The position numbers and the translations under genes are program-made. Shown here piece by piece: positions 9,188 to 18,467 of a DNA stretch of 64,000 nt. Under the pieces are notes generated by a model. It was not told the DNA's origin, ran no database searches, and saw only the letters and a list, made by a program, of their open reading frames with translations. Location of the stretch: the NCBI GenBank assembly GCA_900457075.1, contig UGYN01000002.1, positions 2,108,001-2,172,000 of the forward strand. The letters are read 5' to 3'. The stretch comes from Serratia quinivorans. GTDB lineage: Bacteria > Pseudomonadota > Gammaproteobacteria > Enterobacterales > Enterobacteriaceae. The stretch's first letter is position 1, and the number at the start of each line of letters is the position of its first letter.

Positions 9188-9424
9188 TTACGGCTTTTCG
9201 GAGATTTTGCGCAGGTATTCGTTATTTTTAAACGCAATGATGATCATTTCAAAGCAAACGCGAGTAAACACGCCGCCGATGATGATCGCGAACAGACCAC
9301 GGAAAAATTCACCGTAGAACATCGCACCAATCCCGCCAACAATAATGCTCAGCAGGCACAGCCAGTAGACACCGGTGATGATTTTCGGAGTCAGCATCGC
9401 ATCAAAAAAGAAAATGTTTTTCAT
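9188..9424 (-). CDS. Small inner-membrane protein, DUF4282-like
   Basis: A 78-residue protein with two hydrophobic segments (about residues 14-34 and 38-58) and a charged C-terminal tail. The pattern FFDAMLTPKI at the N-terminus followed by two helices matches DUF4282 proteins. The ATG at 9424 is preceded by AAGGAAGGA; the longer frame to 9484 lacks one. No known function; membrane location is inferred from hydrophobicity. Confidence 0.75.
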   Translation of the reverse strand: MKNIFFFDAMLTPKIITGVYWLCLLSIIVGGIGAMFYGEFFRGLFAIIIGGVFTRVCFEMIIIAFKNNEYLRKISEKP

Positions 9425-9568
9425 TGTAAATCCTTCCTTAGGCCAGTATTTAATTATCCCAGAGGCGCCACATGGGTGCGGCAAGCCTTTTTGTCACGCC
9501 GGTTATGATAGCGAGTAACACGATGAAAAGCGCCCAGAAATCAGCACGCCATTACATAAGGGTTGAGG

Positions 9569-10156
9569 ATGTTTAACAAAACAGGCAACAAAATACTCGG
9601 CGGTTTGGCGGCGTTGCTGCTTTTCAGCCAAAGCGCACTGGCGCAGGAAACGCTGATCTTCGTGCGGCACGGGGAGAAACCCGCCAACAACAGCGGGCAG
9701 TTAACCTGCAAAGGGCTGAACCGCGCACTGGCACTGCCGGACGTGTTGCTGAAGCGCTATGGCAAACCGGACTACATTTTTGCCGCCGGGCCGAAGGAAA
9801 ACAAGCTCGGCAGTTCACTGCGGGCGCTGTCGACCATCATGCCCACCGCCGTGCGCGTCGGGCTGCCGATTGGTATTCAGTTCCACGCCGATGACATCAC
9901 CGGGCTGCAGCAAGAGCTGCTCAGCGAGCAATACCAAAACTCACGCATTTTCATCGCCTGGGAACACAAGAATCTCGATAAGGCAGTGAAGGCCATCGTG
10001 GCCGCACGCGGCGGTGACGCCAATTTGGTGCCAAAATGGCCGGGCAGCGACTTCGACAGTATCTTTGTGGTGACGCTGGATCAGGACAAGGTTTCATTCA
10101 GGCAGGAAAGTGAGGGTCTGACGCAGTTGGCGGAGACCTGCCCTGCTGCGGGATAA
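9569..10156 (+). CDS. Exported histidine phosphatase family protein
   Basis: A 195-residue secreted protein of the phosphoglycerate mutase-like (branch) superfamily. A cleavable signal peptide (hydrophobic stretch LGGLAALLLFSQSALA, residues 10-25) precedes the catalytic motif FVRHGEK (about residues 31-37); a second histidine lies in AWEHK. It probably acts in the periplasm on an unidentified phosphate ester. A TTG two codons upstream is also open, but the ATG at 9569 with AAGGG is preferred. Confidence 0.82.
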   Translation: MFNKTGNKILGGLAALLLFSQSALAQETLIFVRHGEKPANNSGQLTCKGLNRALALPDVLLKRYGKPDYIFAAGPKENKLGSSLRALSTIMPTAVRVGLPIGIQFHADDITGLQQELLSEQYQNSRIFIAWEHKNLDKAVKAIVAARGGDANLVPKWPGSDFDSIFVVTLDQDKVSFRQESEGLTQLAETCPAAG

Positions 10157-10221
10157 AGCCAAACCGCCTTTGGCGGGTTCGGTGAGATGACATAAGGGAG
10201 TCTCATCGGGCCTGACTCATT

Positions 10222-10590
10222 TTATCTGGCTGCTGACGGCGTCATAAGCCCCAACTCAACACCCAACCGAATCGCCTGTCGGGCGTTACTGACGCCAAGT
10301 TTAACCACAATATTTCTCATATGAAACTTCACCGTACTCGGGGAAATACTGGCGATGGCGGCAATCTCGCCATAGGTTTTCCCCATACTGGCCCAATACA
10401 GCACCTCACTCTCCCGTGGGGTAAAAATGGGTTTTTCCGTATCCGCATGATGCTTCCGCCGGTTGGATGAGATCCGCTTTTCCAGATCCTCTTCTCCACT
10501 GCCGCCGAGGATAACCGATAACAACGCCAGGCTATTCATAGAGTCGTGCAACACAAAGGTGAAGCCGTTAACAAAGATGTACGACGTTGT
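10222..10590 (-). pseudogene. Truncated LuxR-type regulator (remnant of a quorum-sensing receptor)
   Basis: The frame is open for 123 codons; a GTG at 10554 would give 110 residues. Upstream of this GTG the frame still encodes YIFVNGFTFVLHD, which matches the end of the autoinducer-binding domain of the LuxR protein at 62895-63641 (VVNGYTFVLHD), then meets a TAA at 10591-10593. About 25 residues of the inter-domain linker are also missing relative to that protein. The helix-turn-helix (FTPRESEVLYWASMGKTYGEIA ... VKFHMRNIVVKLG) is intact. So about 100 N-terminal residues that hold most of the signal pocket are gone. It may be dead, or could yield a DNA-binding-only peptide. Confidence 0.75.
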
Positions 10591-10603
10591 TTAAGTGAGC
10601 GTC

Positions 10604-10625
10604 TCCCTCTCCCAAGGGAGAGGGA
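10604..10625. repeat. Perfect 10-bp inverted repeat
   Basis: TCCCTCTCCC and GGGAGAGGGA are separated by AA. It sits between the end of yiaV and the LuxR remnant. Such CCCTCTCCC palindromes recur between enterobacterial genes; here it may act as a transcriptional stop or a dispersed repeat. Confidence 0.6.
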
Positions 10626-10684
10626 ACAATATCACCTTAAGTGACCGGCATTTCCTCCTCAGGAAGCGGCTTTTTTATACTGCG

Positions 10685-11821
10685 CTAATGGTCCAGATAG
10701 AGATAGTGCATCCAACTGGTCATGCGTAGCAGTACCTTGCGCATGACCGCCACGTGGGTAAAGTGGTCGGAGTAAACCGCCACCTGCGAAAAAATGCCGT
10801 CAGGTAATTCATCGATTTCACTGTTGGGTGCCAGCTCAATCACCGCCAGCACACCATCACTGCCGGCAGCCACACTCAGCGATTGTAGCGTCCCTTGCGC
10901 CTGGTAAGACCCGCCGGGGACAACCGGCAGAATTCTGATCAATTTACCGGGGAATACCTGGCCGGGAAATGCATTAAACACCACTTCGGCTTCGTCGCCG
11001 GCCTTAAGACGCAGCAACGAGTTTTGGCGGAACTGAGCAATGATTTGCCGTTTTTGCTCAGGAATAAACACCATCACCGGCCGCAGCGGAATTGCCGCGG
11101 CGTAGGTCCCTGGGCGGATCAGCACCTGGGTCACGTAACCGTCGCTGGGAGCGCGTATCACCGTTTGATCAAGATTATATTTGGCCTCTGCCAACTGCGC
11201 CCTGAGGCTAACGATTTGAGACTGTTCCCCGTTAATCACACTGTCTAACTGACTTTTTATTTGCGCTTGCTCCGCCACGGAACCTTTTACCAGCGCATCT
11301 TGCGCCAGATAGTTTTGCCGGGCGTTATCAATATCGCTTTCCGAAAATGGATTGACCTTGGCCTGGCTGCCTCGGACATAACGCTGATAGTCTTTATATA
11401 ACCGGTCGCGCTCTGCACTAACCCGAGATGTGTTGGCAATAGCTTCGTCGAGCTGCCCTTTAAGCACCTGAGTATTATTAATCTCGGTGACCAAATCAGC
11501 CTGGAGTCGATTGACCCGTGCCTGATAGCGTGCGGGATCTAATTTAAACAGCACTTCACCTTTTTTTATTAATACGTTTTGCTTCTCAGTTACTTCGCTA
11601 ACCACGCCAGTCACCTGTGGCGTAATAGGGATTGAAATAACCGCTTTCTGCGCCAAATAAGTATAGGGGTGGTTATAATTCATTAGCAGAATTAACGCCC
11701 CAATTAAAAACACCCCACCTAATGCAGCCGTGGGCACGGTCCATTTATTGACCGGTATTTTGAAAATCTTAAATATGGACCAGGCAAAAGCGACATAAGT
11801 CAGGATAATGAGCAGATCCAT
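10685..11821 (-). CDS. yiaV: YiaV, HlyD-type membrane fusion protein
   Basis: A 378-residue inner-membrane protein of the HlyD/EmrA family, the same length as E. coli YiaV and closely similar throughout. Two N-terminal hydrophobic segments (about residues 3-20 and 30-48) are followed by a biotinyl-lipoyl-like half ([15 protein letters not shown]), a coiled-coil region (about 90-210) and the second lipoyl half with the beta-barrel. Such adaptors link inner-membrane transporters to the outside. yiaW starts 6 bp upstream and is co-transcribed. The transported compound is unknown. Confidence 0.92.
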   Translation of the reverse strand: MDLLIILTYVAFAWSIFKIFKIPVNKWTVPTAALGGVFLIGALILLMNYNHPYTYLAQKAVISIPITPQVTGVVSEVTEKQNVLIKKGEVLFKLDPARYQARVNRLQADLVTEINNTQVLKGQLDEAIANTSRVSAERDRLYKDYQRYVRGSQAKVNPFSESDIDNARQNYLAQDALVKGSVAEQAQIKSQLDSVINGEQSQIVSLRAQLAEAKYNLDQTVIRAPSDGYVTQVLIRPGTYAAAIPLRPVMVFIPEQKRQIIAQFRQNSLLRLKAGDEAEVVFNAFPGQVFPGKLIRILPVVPGGSYQAQGTLQSLSVAAGSDGVLAVIELAPNSEIDELPDGIFSQVAVYSDHFTHVAVMRKVLLRMTSWMHYLYLDH

Positions 11822-11826
11822 GGTGG

Positions 11827-12150
11827 CTACTCCGAAGGCGGCGTTTTATTATCCGCCAGTTTCAACTCCAGCTCCGCCACACGTTGCTGCAACTGTGCGA
11901 ACGACGCCTCCTGACCTTGCATACCCCAACCACGCTCGGGGCGATATAAAGTAGCCCATATCCATAAAAACGGCCAGATCACGTGCAGAGTAAATAAACT
12001 TACCCAGCCCGCGACATGGATAGCATCGGCATGCGGATGGTTGCGTGCCTTGGCAATAAGATAGGGAATATCATGCAGAATAATAATCCCATAGAAAATA
12101 ATAAGGAAAACCAGAATAAGTACACCCAACGCGAAGTAATTAAGAAACAT
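11827..12150 (-). CDS. yiaW: YiaW, DUF3302 inner-membrane protein
   Basis: A 107-residue protein with two strong hydrophobic helices (about residues 3-27 and 45-68) and a C-terminal coiled-coil-like stretch ([15 protein letters not shown]). Sequence and its position directly before yiaV identify it as YiaW. Probably the small partner of the YiaV adaptor. No enzymatic motif. Promoter presumably in the 160 bp upstream. Confidence 0.88.
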   Translation of the reverse strand: MFLNYFALGVLILVFLIIFYGIIILHDIPYLIAKARNHPHADAIHVAGWVSLFTLHVIWPFLWIWATLYRPERGWGMQGQEASFAQLQQRVAELELKLADNKTPPSE

Positions 12151-12310
12151 AACTGCCTCTCATTTGCGGAACCCGTGTTCACTGGTAAAGATAGACGCGT
12201 TTTTAGCTTTTTGTGCTAAAACTGGGTAAGTTTATTTCGGCGGGTGTACCTTATAGAAAATGAACCAAAATAGATAACAACGACACTTTGATTTTATGGG
12301 ATTTTTAGGT

Positions 12311-12883
12311 TTAAACGGAAGAACCGTTACCACTCTGACGAGTAGCACAAACCATCCAGTAATAATGATTATTATTAAAGGTAAACTCATTTAAAACCTG
12401 CAGCCCCAGTTTGCGCGTATGCGCCGCATAAGAGCGTGGGTTAATTTTATTCACAAATGTGACCAAGACATCAAAACGCGATGACATTTGTTTTAATGCA
12501 AACGCAAACAGCGCTTCAAGCACCCCGCTGCCCCGAACCGAAACGTCGACACAGATCGGACCGTATTGGTAAGAGTTCTCCACCGTCAACACCTGGCCGG
12601 CAAACTCACATTCTCCCAATCTGCCAATCATGTGCTCAAATAAAGGCCAGGGTGCCCAAAACTGCCAGGAAGCGGCCATCACGAATGCGACAATCTTACC
12701 TTCCTGTCTGGCGACAAACAGCCCTTGTTCTTGCTCGATCAACGCGACCATTTGCTCATAGGTCAGCAAAGTGGTCACAAAACCATCTTTCTTGTCTTCC
12801 TCACTGATGGTTGCTACCTGATACCGCTTGAGCAGTTCAGTCACTTGTTCAATATCAGCCACATTGGCCACACTCAATTCCAT
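12311..12883 (-). CDS. GNAT-family N-acetyltransferase
   Basis: A 190-residue protein with the GNAT fold: acetyl-CoA-binding loop in VSVRGSGVLEALF (about residues 114-126, the R-x-x-G-x-G/A type) and a C-terminal NPRSYAAHTRKLGLQVL segment typical of motif B. The acceptor is unknown. It is divergent from a MocR-type regulator at 13158 with 274 bp between them, which suggests that regulator may control it. Confidence 0.82.
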   Translation of the reverse strand: MELSVANVADIEQVTELLKRYQVATISEEDKKDGFVTTLLTYEQMVALIEQEQGLFVARQEGKIVAFVMAASWQFWAPWPLFEHMIGRLGECEFAGQVLTVENSYQYGPICVDVSVRGSGVLEALFAFALKQMSSRFDVLVTFVNKINPRSYAAHTRKLGLQVLNEFTFNNNHYYWMVCATRQSGNGSSV

Positions 12884-13113
12884 ACAACCCTCCTCAAAAG
12901 TCGAAAATAGCCCAGTTTTTTTAGAAATTTATCATTGCAGTAAAAATTAACTCTCTGTATCCCATTAAAGTTATCCTTTGATAAATAACAAACGGCGCAT
13001 TCACAGGAATATAACCCCCAGTAATTCATCAACCCGAACTGACAAACTTTCTGCGAATTAACACGTTGAATTCATTATTTCCAAGCCTTGCTAGCTAAAC
13101 TACTATCAAAGTA

Positions 13114-13134
13114 ATCTGTTTTATACGTACAGAT
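13114..13134. promoter_or_regulatory. Dyad upstream of the MocR gene, candidate autoregulatory site
   Basis: ATCTGT and ACAGAT are separated by nine bases, 23 bp before the MocR start and within the divergent GNAT/MocR region. MocR/GntR proteins often bind such sites near their own promoter; binding is inferred. Confidence 0.35.
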
Positions 13135-13157
13135 CAGAGCGATATGGAGTGGAACAG

Positions 13158-14612
13158 ATGCCGATGGAGCAGACGGAAGCGGGAAGACAGGGCAGCCTGT
13201 ACCGTCAGATTGCCGAACAGATCAAACAGGCAATCCACGCAGGATTTTTACCTGCCAATACACGTTTGCCGTCGGTAAGAACGCTGGCCACTCAATACAA
13301 CATCAGTCTGACAACCGCACTTAAAACCTTGCGTACCCTGGAAGACGAACATTACGCCGTAGCCAAACCCAAATCCGGTTTTTTTGTCGCACCAAGACGG
13401 CATTCGCTGCAAAAGGGCGCCGTTATGGTGGAACAGCCACGCGAGATTGCGCCGCTGGATGAACAAACCGAACTGCACATGGCAATGGTGGGGGAAGATT
13501 GCCGCGTTCGTCTGGATCTGGCTAATGGTGATAGCTCTTTGTACCCCATCAAAAAACTGAGTTTAATCATGCGCCAGCTGGGTTATAGCAAGCCATTTTT
13601 GCTTGGTGATACGGTCAAAGGCTCTGGCTATGCGCCGTTAAAAACAGAAATTGCCCGACGAGCAATAGACTACGGCTGCAACATCAACCCGGATAACATT
13701 TTAGTGACCAACGGCTGCGTGGAGGCACTGTCGCTCTCGCTGATGGCGACAGTAAAACCGGGAGATGCGGTTGCCGTTGAATCGCCCTGCTATTTCGTTT
13801 TATTGCAAATGTTGCGTCAGCTCAAACTACGCGTGATTGAGGTTGAAACGGGTAACGAAGGCTATGTTGATAGCGAAAAGCTGGTTGCGCTGTTCCAGAG
13901 AAAAGCGGTGAAGGTGTTTGTCACCCTCGCCAATGTTAATAACCCTCTGGGCAAAACCATACCGAACGAGAAAAAAGCTCACATCGCGCGGCAGGCCGAT
14001 GAAAACGGTGTGATTATTATTGAAGATGACACCTTTGGCGACATCTCCTTTGGTGTTCAACGACCATTTCCAATGAGGGCCTTTAGCCCCAATGTCATCC
14101 TGTGCAGCGGTTTCTCTAAAACCGTGGCGCCTGGCATGCGTGTCGGTTGGGTTCACAGCAACCATTACATGCGAAAAATCACCTCGCTAAAATACACCTC
14201 GACCATGGGTTCACCCATATTGCCGCAGGCAACCATTGCCGAATTACTGAGCAATGGCGGATACGACGCCCATCTGCGCAAACTCAGGCATAAGTTGGCT
14301 AACCTGGTGAACAAAATCCGTCAGGTAGTGCTTCTAGCATTCCCCCCGGGCACAAAAGTCTCTGAGCCTGAAGGCGGTTATGTGCTGTGGGTGGAAATGC
14401 CGAAGAATGCCTTGAACGTACGTTCACTGTTTATCAAGGCGCGTAATGCCGGGATCGGTATCGCCCCCGGGCATATTTTTGCCACGGATAACCGCTACGA
14501 TCACTGTTTCCGACTGAATGCAGGCTTTGGTTATAACGATGAAGTTGAACAGGCAATCGCCCAGCTTGGGCAATGGTGTACTCAATCACTTGTGGGGCAT
14601 GAAGGGGGTTGA
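13158..14612 (+). CDS. MocR-family GntR/aminotransferase-like regulator
   Basis: A 484-residue regulator. Residues about 8-80 form a GntR winged helix ([27 protein letters not shown]), and the rest is a fold-type I PLP aminotransferase domain with NNPLG, the aspartate in IIEDDTFGD and the Schiff-base lysine in [16 protein letters not shown]. MocR proteins use PLP and often an amino compound as effector. A GTG at 13149 is open, but the ATG at 13158 is eight bases from GGAG. The stop codon lies one base from the mature 3' end of selC on the other strand. Likely target: the divergent GNAT gene or itself. Confidence 0.9.
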   Translation: MPMEQTEAGRQGSLYRQIAEQIKQAIHAGFLPANTRLPSVRTLATQYNISLTTALKTLRTLEDEHYAVAKPKSGFFVAPRRHSLQKGAVMVEQPREIAPLDEQTELHMAMVGEDCRVRLDLANGDSSLYPIKKLSLIMRQLGYSKPFLLGDTVKGSGYAPLKTEIARRAIDYGCNINPDNILVTNGCVEALSLSLMATVKPGDAVAVESPCYFVLLQMLRQLKLRVIEVETGNEGYVDSEKLVALFQRKAVKVFVTLANVNNPLGKTIPNEKKAHIARQADENGVIIIEDDTFGDISFGVQRPFPMRAFSPNVILCSGFSKTVAPGMRVGWVHSNHYMRKITSLKYTSTMGSPILPQATIAELLSNGGYDAHLRKLRHKLANLVNKIRQVVLLAFPPGTKVSEPEGGYVLWVEMPKNALNVRSLFIKARNAGIGIAPGHIFATDNRYDHCFRLNAGFGYNDEVEQAIAQLGQWCTQSLVGHEGG

Positions 14613-14613
14613 T

Positions 14614-14708
14614 TGGCGGAAGATCACAGGAGTCGAACCTGCCCAGGACCGCTGGCGGCCCCAACCGGATTTGAAGTCCGGCCGCCCCACCGGGGACGAG
14701 GATCTTCC
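14614..14708 (-). tRNA. selC: tRNA-Sec (UCA anticodon)
   Basis: The 95-nt sequence read on the minus strand begins GGAAGATC and ends GATCTTCCGCCA, giving the 8-bp acceptor stem of bacterial tRNA-Sec with an encoded CCA. It has a TTCAAAT anticodon loop context (anticodon TCA), a long variable arm (GGGGCCGCCAGCGGTCC region) and a GGTTCGACTCC T-arm. Length equals E. coli selC. It decodes UGA in fdoG at 42287-42289 in this window, with SelA and SelB also encoded nearby. The 3' end abuts the MocR stop codon; no integrase or island follows it. Confidence 0.97.
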
Positions 14709-14778
14709 TTCGGGAACAGGAAGCAAGGGGCTGATTATAGCGCAGTTTACCCTTGGCGCTAAGAGGGAAATAGCGCTA

Positions 14779-14801
14779 GCCCCCGGCACCATGCCGGAGG
14801 C
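14779..14801 (-). terminator. Hairpin after the phytase-like gene
   Basis: CCGGC and GCCGG around ACCAT, extended by further pairs with one mismatch, lie just beyond the stop of the minus-strand gene at 14810. The T run is poor. Confidence 0.4.
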
Positions 14802-14809
14802 AGGCAGGG

Positions 14810-16156
14810 TTAAGGCTTCAGCAAGTCCTTCACGTCCAGCAGGATAAACTCGTTGTCATCCGCCACGTTCGGCTGGCGGCTGGAGGAGAACGGGAAGTTA
14901 TTATCGTTGCCGACGATGATATGGCTGCCGTCCACCACGTCCACGTTTTCAATGGTGAAGAACGGGAAGGTCAGCACGCCGTTGTTCAGCGGTTTGCGCG
15001 CCAATTTGTTCGGGTCCTGGATGTTCATCAGGTCAATATAGGCCAATTTATCGACCGGTTTACCGACGTTGTCGTCAGAAAAGGCAATTTTATATACCCG
15101 TTTAAACTTCGCCACTTGGCTAAAGCAGTTGTCTGTGGGGGCACCCGCAGCGCAGGCTTGGTCCGCCGTGCCTTCGTTATTATCGCGCTCGATCACCAGG
15201 CCATGAGTGGCGTCGATCATATTAAAATCGCCGATGGCGTTCTGGTTGTCTTCCAACACGTATTGCCAACTGCGCCCGGTCCAGGCCTGCTGTTTCACGT
15301 CAAATTCCAGCACCCGCAGGTAGCGTTTGCCATCGATGTTCTCGAATTTTTCACCGTCCCACAGTGCGCCTTCCAGCAACGGGTACAATTTGCTGCCGTC
15401 CGGTGATGCCGCCATGCCTTCAAAACCCTTGGAACGTGCCACCTGGAAGTTCTGTTTGCCGTCCGGTGCGCCCGGCAGGGTCAGCGTCGGGTTATCCGGC
15501 GACTTCACCACCTTGCCGTCGACCTTGGTATCGAACACCGCCAATACCTTACCGTTTAGATCGGCCTTAATCAGATAGGGGCCAAACTCATCGCCAATCC
15601 ACAGGGCATTATCGGCAAACTGGAAGCTTTCCGGGTCAAAGTCGCTGCCGGTCAGGTAACGTTTATCGGTGCTCTCATTGATGATATGGAAGGGAACATT
15701 TTTGTCCGGATCGTGCAAAAACACCGTTTTCAGCGGCGTCACCGTGCCGTTGTCAAAGTCGATTTTGTAGTGATTGAGGTACAGCATGGCGTCCGGCGAA
15801 TTGGCCTTGCTGCCAAAACCATTGTCGGTCAGCACCCAGTAGGTACCGTCGGGCATATGTTTGATGCCGGAATGGCCCTGCAGCGGCTGCCCGTTGATCG
15901 GCAGGCCAATACCGGTCATGCGATCGGCGGATTTACCCGCCACGCTGCCCAGTTCGGTCACGCGTTTGCCGCTGGTGTATTTACCGCTTTGCTGTAAATC
16001 GGCGGGGGCATCCTGCGGTGCGGCGACGTTGGATTTCACCGCCAGTAACGCGTGCCCGGCCAGGGTTGCCGGCACCGGTTGGGCTTGCGCCCACAGGTTA
16101 GTGCTCAGTGCCATACAGCCGGCCAACAGTGCCAGGCGGGTTTTGGTTATGTGCAT
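14810..16156 (-). CDS. Exported phytase-like esterase family protein
   Basis: A 448-residue secreted protein. A signal peptide ([18 protein letters not shown], about residues 8-25) is followed by the domain annotated in relatives as esterase-like activity of phytase family, with a beta-propeller-like repeat structure and motifs such as [21 protein letters not shown] and the [14 protein letters not shown] segment. [11 protein letters not shown] may form a disulfide. Substrate not established in the family. The ATG at 16156 has AAGGGAAC upstream. Monocistronic. Confidence 0.82.
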   Translation of the reverse strand: MHITKTRLALLAGCMALSTNLWAQAQPVPATLAGHALLAVKSNVAAPQDAPADLQQSGKYTSGKRVTELGSVAGKSADRMTGIGLPINGQPLQGHSGIKHMPDGTYWVLTDNGFGSKANSPDAMLYLNHYKIDFDNGTVTPLKTVFLHDPDKNVPFHIINESTDKRYLTGSDFDPESFQFADNALWIGDEFGPYLIKADLNGKVLAVFDTKVDGKVVKSPDNPTLTLPGAPDGKQNFQVARSKGFEGMAASPDGSKLYPLLEGALWDGEKFENIDGKRYLRVLEFDVKQQAWTGRSWQYVLEDNQNAIGDFNMIDATHGLVIERDNNEGTADQACAAGAPTDNCFSQVAKFKRVYKIAFSDDNVGKPVDKLAYIDLMNIQDPNKLARKPLNNGVLTFPFFTIENVDVVDGSHIIVGNDNNFPFSSSRQPNVADDNEFILLDVKDLLKP

Positions 16157-16232
16157 GTCTTGGTTCCCTTTTTGTTGTTATCACCCAGAAGTAAAAGCAA
16201 CGTCACTATAGGGAACCGCAATGACAGTAATA

Positions 16233-17432
16233 TTATTCGGCGAACGCCCGCCGGTAGCTGTGCGGATGGAAGCACCAGGTGATGGCGATCAGCACCACCA
16301 CCAGCAGCGCATGGATTTGCCAATCCAGCACAAAGCCGCCGCTGTAATCACGCAACAGGCCGGAAATATAAGGCGTGGCTCCCGCCAGCAGGAAACCTAT
16401 GCCCTGCATAAAGGCCACCAATCGCCCCGCGGCCGCCGGGTGCGGAATATGATCGAGCGCCAACACCAGGCACAGCGGGAAGGCGCCGCCCAGCCCCAAG
16501 CCGGAAACCAGCACCCACAGCCACGGCAACGTCTGCGGCAGATAAATCAGGCCGATGAAGCCGATCAACTGCATGACTAATGCCAGCAATAACAACGGCC
16601 GTCGATCCAGCGATCGCGCCAGCGCCGGCAACAGCAGCGCCCCGACGACCTGCCCGAAGGTCATCAGTGCCAACAGCGATCCGCTGGCCTGCGGCTGCCA
16701 GCCGAGCTGCATATAATACGGCGGCAGCCAGGCGATCAGGCTGGTATAGCCGCCATTGATCAAACCAAAATAGGCACCGAGCAACCAGGCACGACGGCTG
16801 AACCACAGACTCGGCCCAGAGGAGGTTCCGGATGGCGTCAGGCGTGCCAGGCCACGGCTGACCGGCCACCAGGCGATTAACGCCACCAGTGCAGGTACCG
16901 CCCACCAGGCCAATGCACGGTGCCAGTCATGGCCGACACTCATCAGCCAGGGGGCCATTGCCGCCCCCAGACCGCCACCGCCCATCAGAGCCGCCGACCA
17001 TAGCCCGGCCACCAGCGCCATCTGCTTGAGAAAGTGATGTTTGATAATGCCGGGCATCACCGCCTGGATCACCCCAATCCCCAGTCCACCCAACACCGCG
17101 CTCAGCAGTAATTGCGTGCTGCCCGGTGCCAGCTCACGCCAGGCGGCCCCCAGGCCAATGGCCAACAGGCTCAGCACTACGCTGGTACGCTCGTCGAACA
17201 GGCGGTTGATCGCCCCACCCGCCAGCGCCATCAACCCCATCATCAGCACCGGCAAGGTGGTCAGCAACGCCGCACCGCCAAAGCTCAGCCCGGTGGCCTG
17301 CCGCAACGTCGGCAACAACGGGCCGATCGAGGTCAACAGCGGCCGCATATTCAGGCCAATCAGCACCAGCGCCCATAGCAGGGGGTTGAACCAGCGGCGT
17401 AAGAAAGGGGGAGCAACAAATTGATTTAACAC
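16233..17432 (-). CDS. cynX: CynX/NimT-family MFS transporter
   Basis: A 399-residue, 12-helix major facilitator protein. It matches E. coli CynX closely from the first helix (LIGLNMRPLLTSIGPLLP) through the central region (LMGGGGLGAA) and the late helices (GLGLGGAFPLCL), more than it matches NimT. In E. coli cynX lies with cynT and cynS for cyanate; here no cyanase or carbonic anhydrase is adjacent, so the substrate may differ. Divergent from a LysR gene with 127 bp between the starts. Confidence 0.82.
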   Translation of the reverse strand: MLNQFVAPPFLRRWFNPLLWALVLIGLNMRPLLTSIGPLLPTLRQATGLSFGGAALLTTLPVLMMGLMALAGGAINRLFDERTSVVLSLLAIGLGAAWRELAPGSTQLLLSAVLGGLGIGVIQAVMPGIIKHHFLKQMALVAGLWSAALMGGGGLGAAMAPWLMSVGHDWHRALAWWAVPALVALIAWWPVSRGLARLTPSGTSSGPSLWFSRRAWLLGAYFGLINGGYTSLIAWLPPYYMQLGWQPQASGSLLALMTFGQVVGALLLPALARSLDRRPLLLLALVMQLIGFIGLIYLPQTLPWLWVLVSGLGLGGAFPLCLVLALDHIPHPAAAGRLVAFMQGIGFLLAGATPYISGLLRDYSGGFVLDWQIHALLVVVLIAITWCFHPHSYRRAFAE

Positions 17433-17559
17433 GATCTATTCCTGAACTTCCGGGATGAAGAGTGCGGGGGTCACAGAGTGGCAGCCGCAACGTTGCCTTA
17501 CTCTAGGCTTCCCCGTTAGTATTGGGAAATTAAATAATAAAATAGCCAACAGTGGAAAA

Positions 17560-18414
17560 ATGAATCGTTACCCGATGTTCAATCCGCAGTTACTGCTCAG
17601 CTTTGTCGCAGTATGCGACAGCAACAGCTTCACTCGCGCCGCAGAGCGGGTGTTTTTGTCGCAGTCGACCGTCAGCCAACAGGTGCGCCGCTTGGAAGAA
17701 ATGCTGGGTAAACCCCTGTTTGAACGTTCGTCCCATCAGGTACTGCTGACCGAGGAAGGCGTCAAGCTGTTGAGCTATGCGCGGCGCATCATCGCGCTGA
17801 ATGAAGAGGCGCACGACGCCTTGACCGGCATCTGGCGCGACGGCGTACTACGGTTGGGGATGCCGGAGGATTTTGCCGCCCCCACCACCGAACTGCTGGC
17901 GGAATTCAGCCGGGCGCATCCGCATCTGCGGCTGGACGTCACCAGCGGCCTGAGCGCCGATCTGCACAGTGCCTACGCCCGTGAAGAGCTGGATCTGATC
18001 CTGGTTAAACAACGCCGTAGCCAGCCGCCGCGGGCCGCCCGGCCGGAACCGCTGCTGTGGCTGGACAGCCTGGCCTTCCCGGCAATAGAACAGTCACCGG
18101 TACCGCTGGCGGTGTTCCCGCTCAATGGGTTATATCGCGATGATTTGTGTCAGGCGCTGGATAACCTCGGCAAGCGCTGGCGTATTGGCTACAGCAGCGC
18201 CAGTCTGGCCGCACTCACCGCCGCGTCTGCCGCCGGGCTGGGCGTCACCCTGCTGCCGGCCGGTTGCCGCTTGCCCAGCCATCGGGTTCTCGGCAGCGCC
18301 GAAGGGTTGCCGCCGATCGACAACATTGAGCTGGCGCTGTACTACCGCGACGGCGCCCCCGCAGCCACTCCCGCGCTGGCCGAACGGCTGAAGGCGTTTT
18401 GCGGGTTGGCGTGA
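17560..18414 (+). CDS. LysR-family transcriptional regulator, likely controlling the CynX-like transporter
   Basis: A 284-residue LysR protein: helix-turn-helix FVAVCDSNSFTRAAERVFLS then STVSQQVRRLEE (about residues 15-50), linker helix, and effector domain. It differs from E. coli CynR. The open frame extends to 17455, but ATG 17560 begins the conserved fold; the upstream ribosome site is weak (GTGGAAAA), and ATG 17575 is an alternative. Position back-to-back with the transporter gene suggests it regulates it. Convergent with xylR; the paired TGTAGC hairpins lie between. Confidence 0.88.
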   Translation: MNRYPMFNPQLLLSFVAVCDSNSFTRAAERVFLSQSTVSQQVRRLEEMLGKPLFERSSHQVLLTEEGVKLLSYARRIIALNEEAHDALTGIWRDGVLRLGMPEDFAAPTTELLAEFSRAHPHLRLDVTSGLSADLHSAYAREELDLILVKQRRSQPPRAARPEPLLWLDSLAFPAIEQSPVPLAVFPLNGLYRDDLCQALDNLGKRWRIGYSSASLAALTAASAAGLGVTLLPAGCRLPSHRVLGSAEGLPPIDNIELALYYRDGAPAATPALAERLKAFCGLA

Positions 18415-18421
18415 GGAAATC

Positions 18422-18461
18422 TGTAGCTTGATTAGCTACATATGTAGCCATAACGGCTACA
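18422..18461. repeat. Two tandem TGTAGC...GCTACA hairpins
   Basis: TGTAGC-N7-GCTACA is followed two bases later by TGTAGCC-N5-GGCTACA, giving four copies of one hexamer in 40 bp between the convergent LysR and xylR stops. They may act as a bidirectional terminator, though no T run follows. Confidence 0.6.
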
Positions 18462-18467
18462 CCCGCC

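Noticed and set aside
14614..16156. A genomic island integrated at selC
   Set aside because: No integrase, no direct repeat of the tRNA 3' end, and flanking genes have ordinary composition.
16233..18414. A complete cyanate (cyn) operon
   Set aside because: Only a CynX-like transporter and a LysR regulator are present; there is no cyanase or carbonic anhydrase gene nearby, and the LysR protein is unlike CynR.
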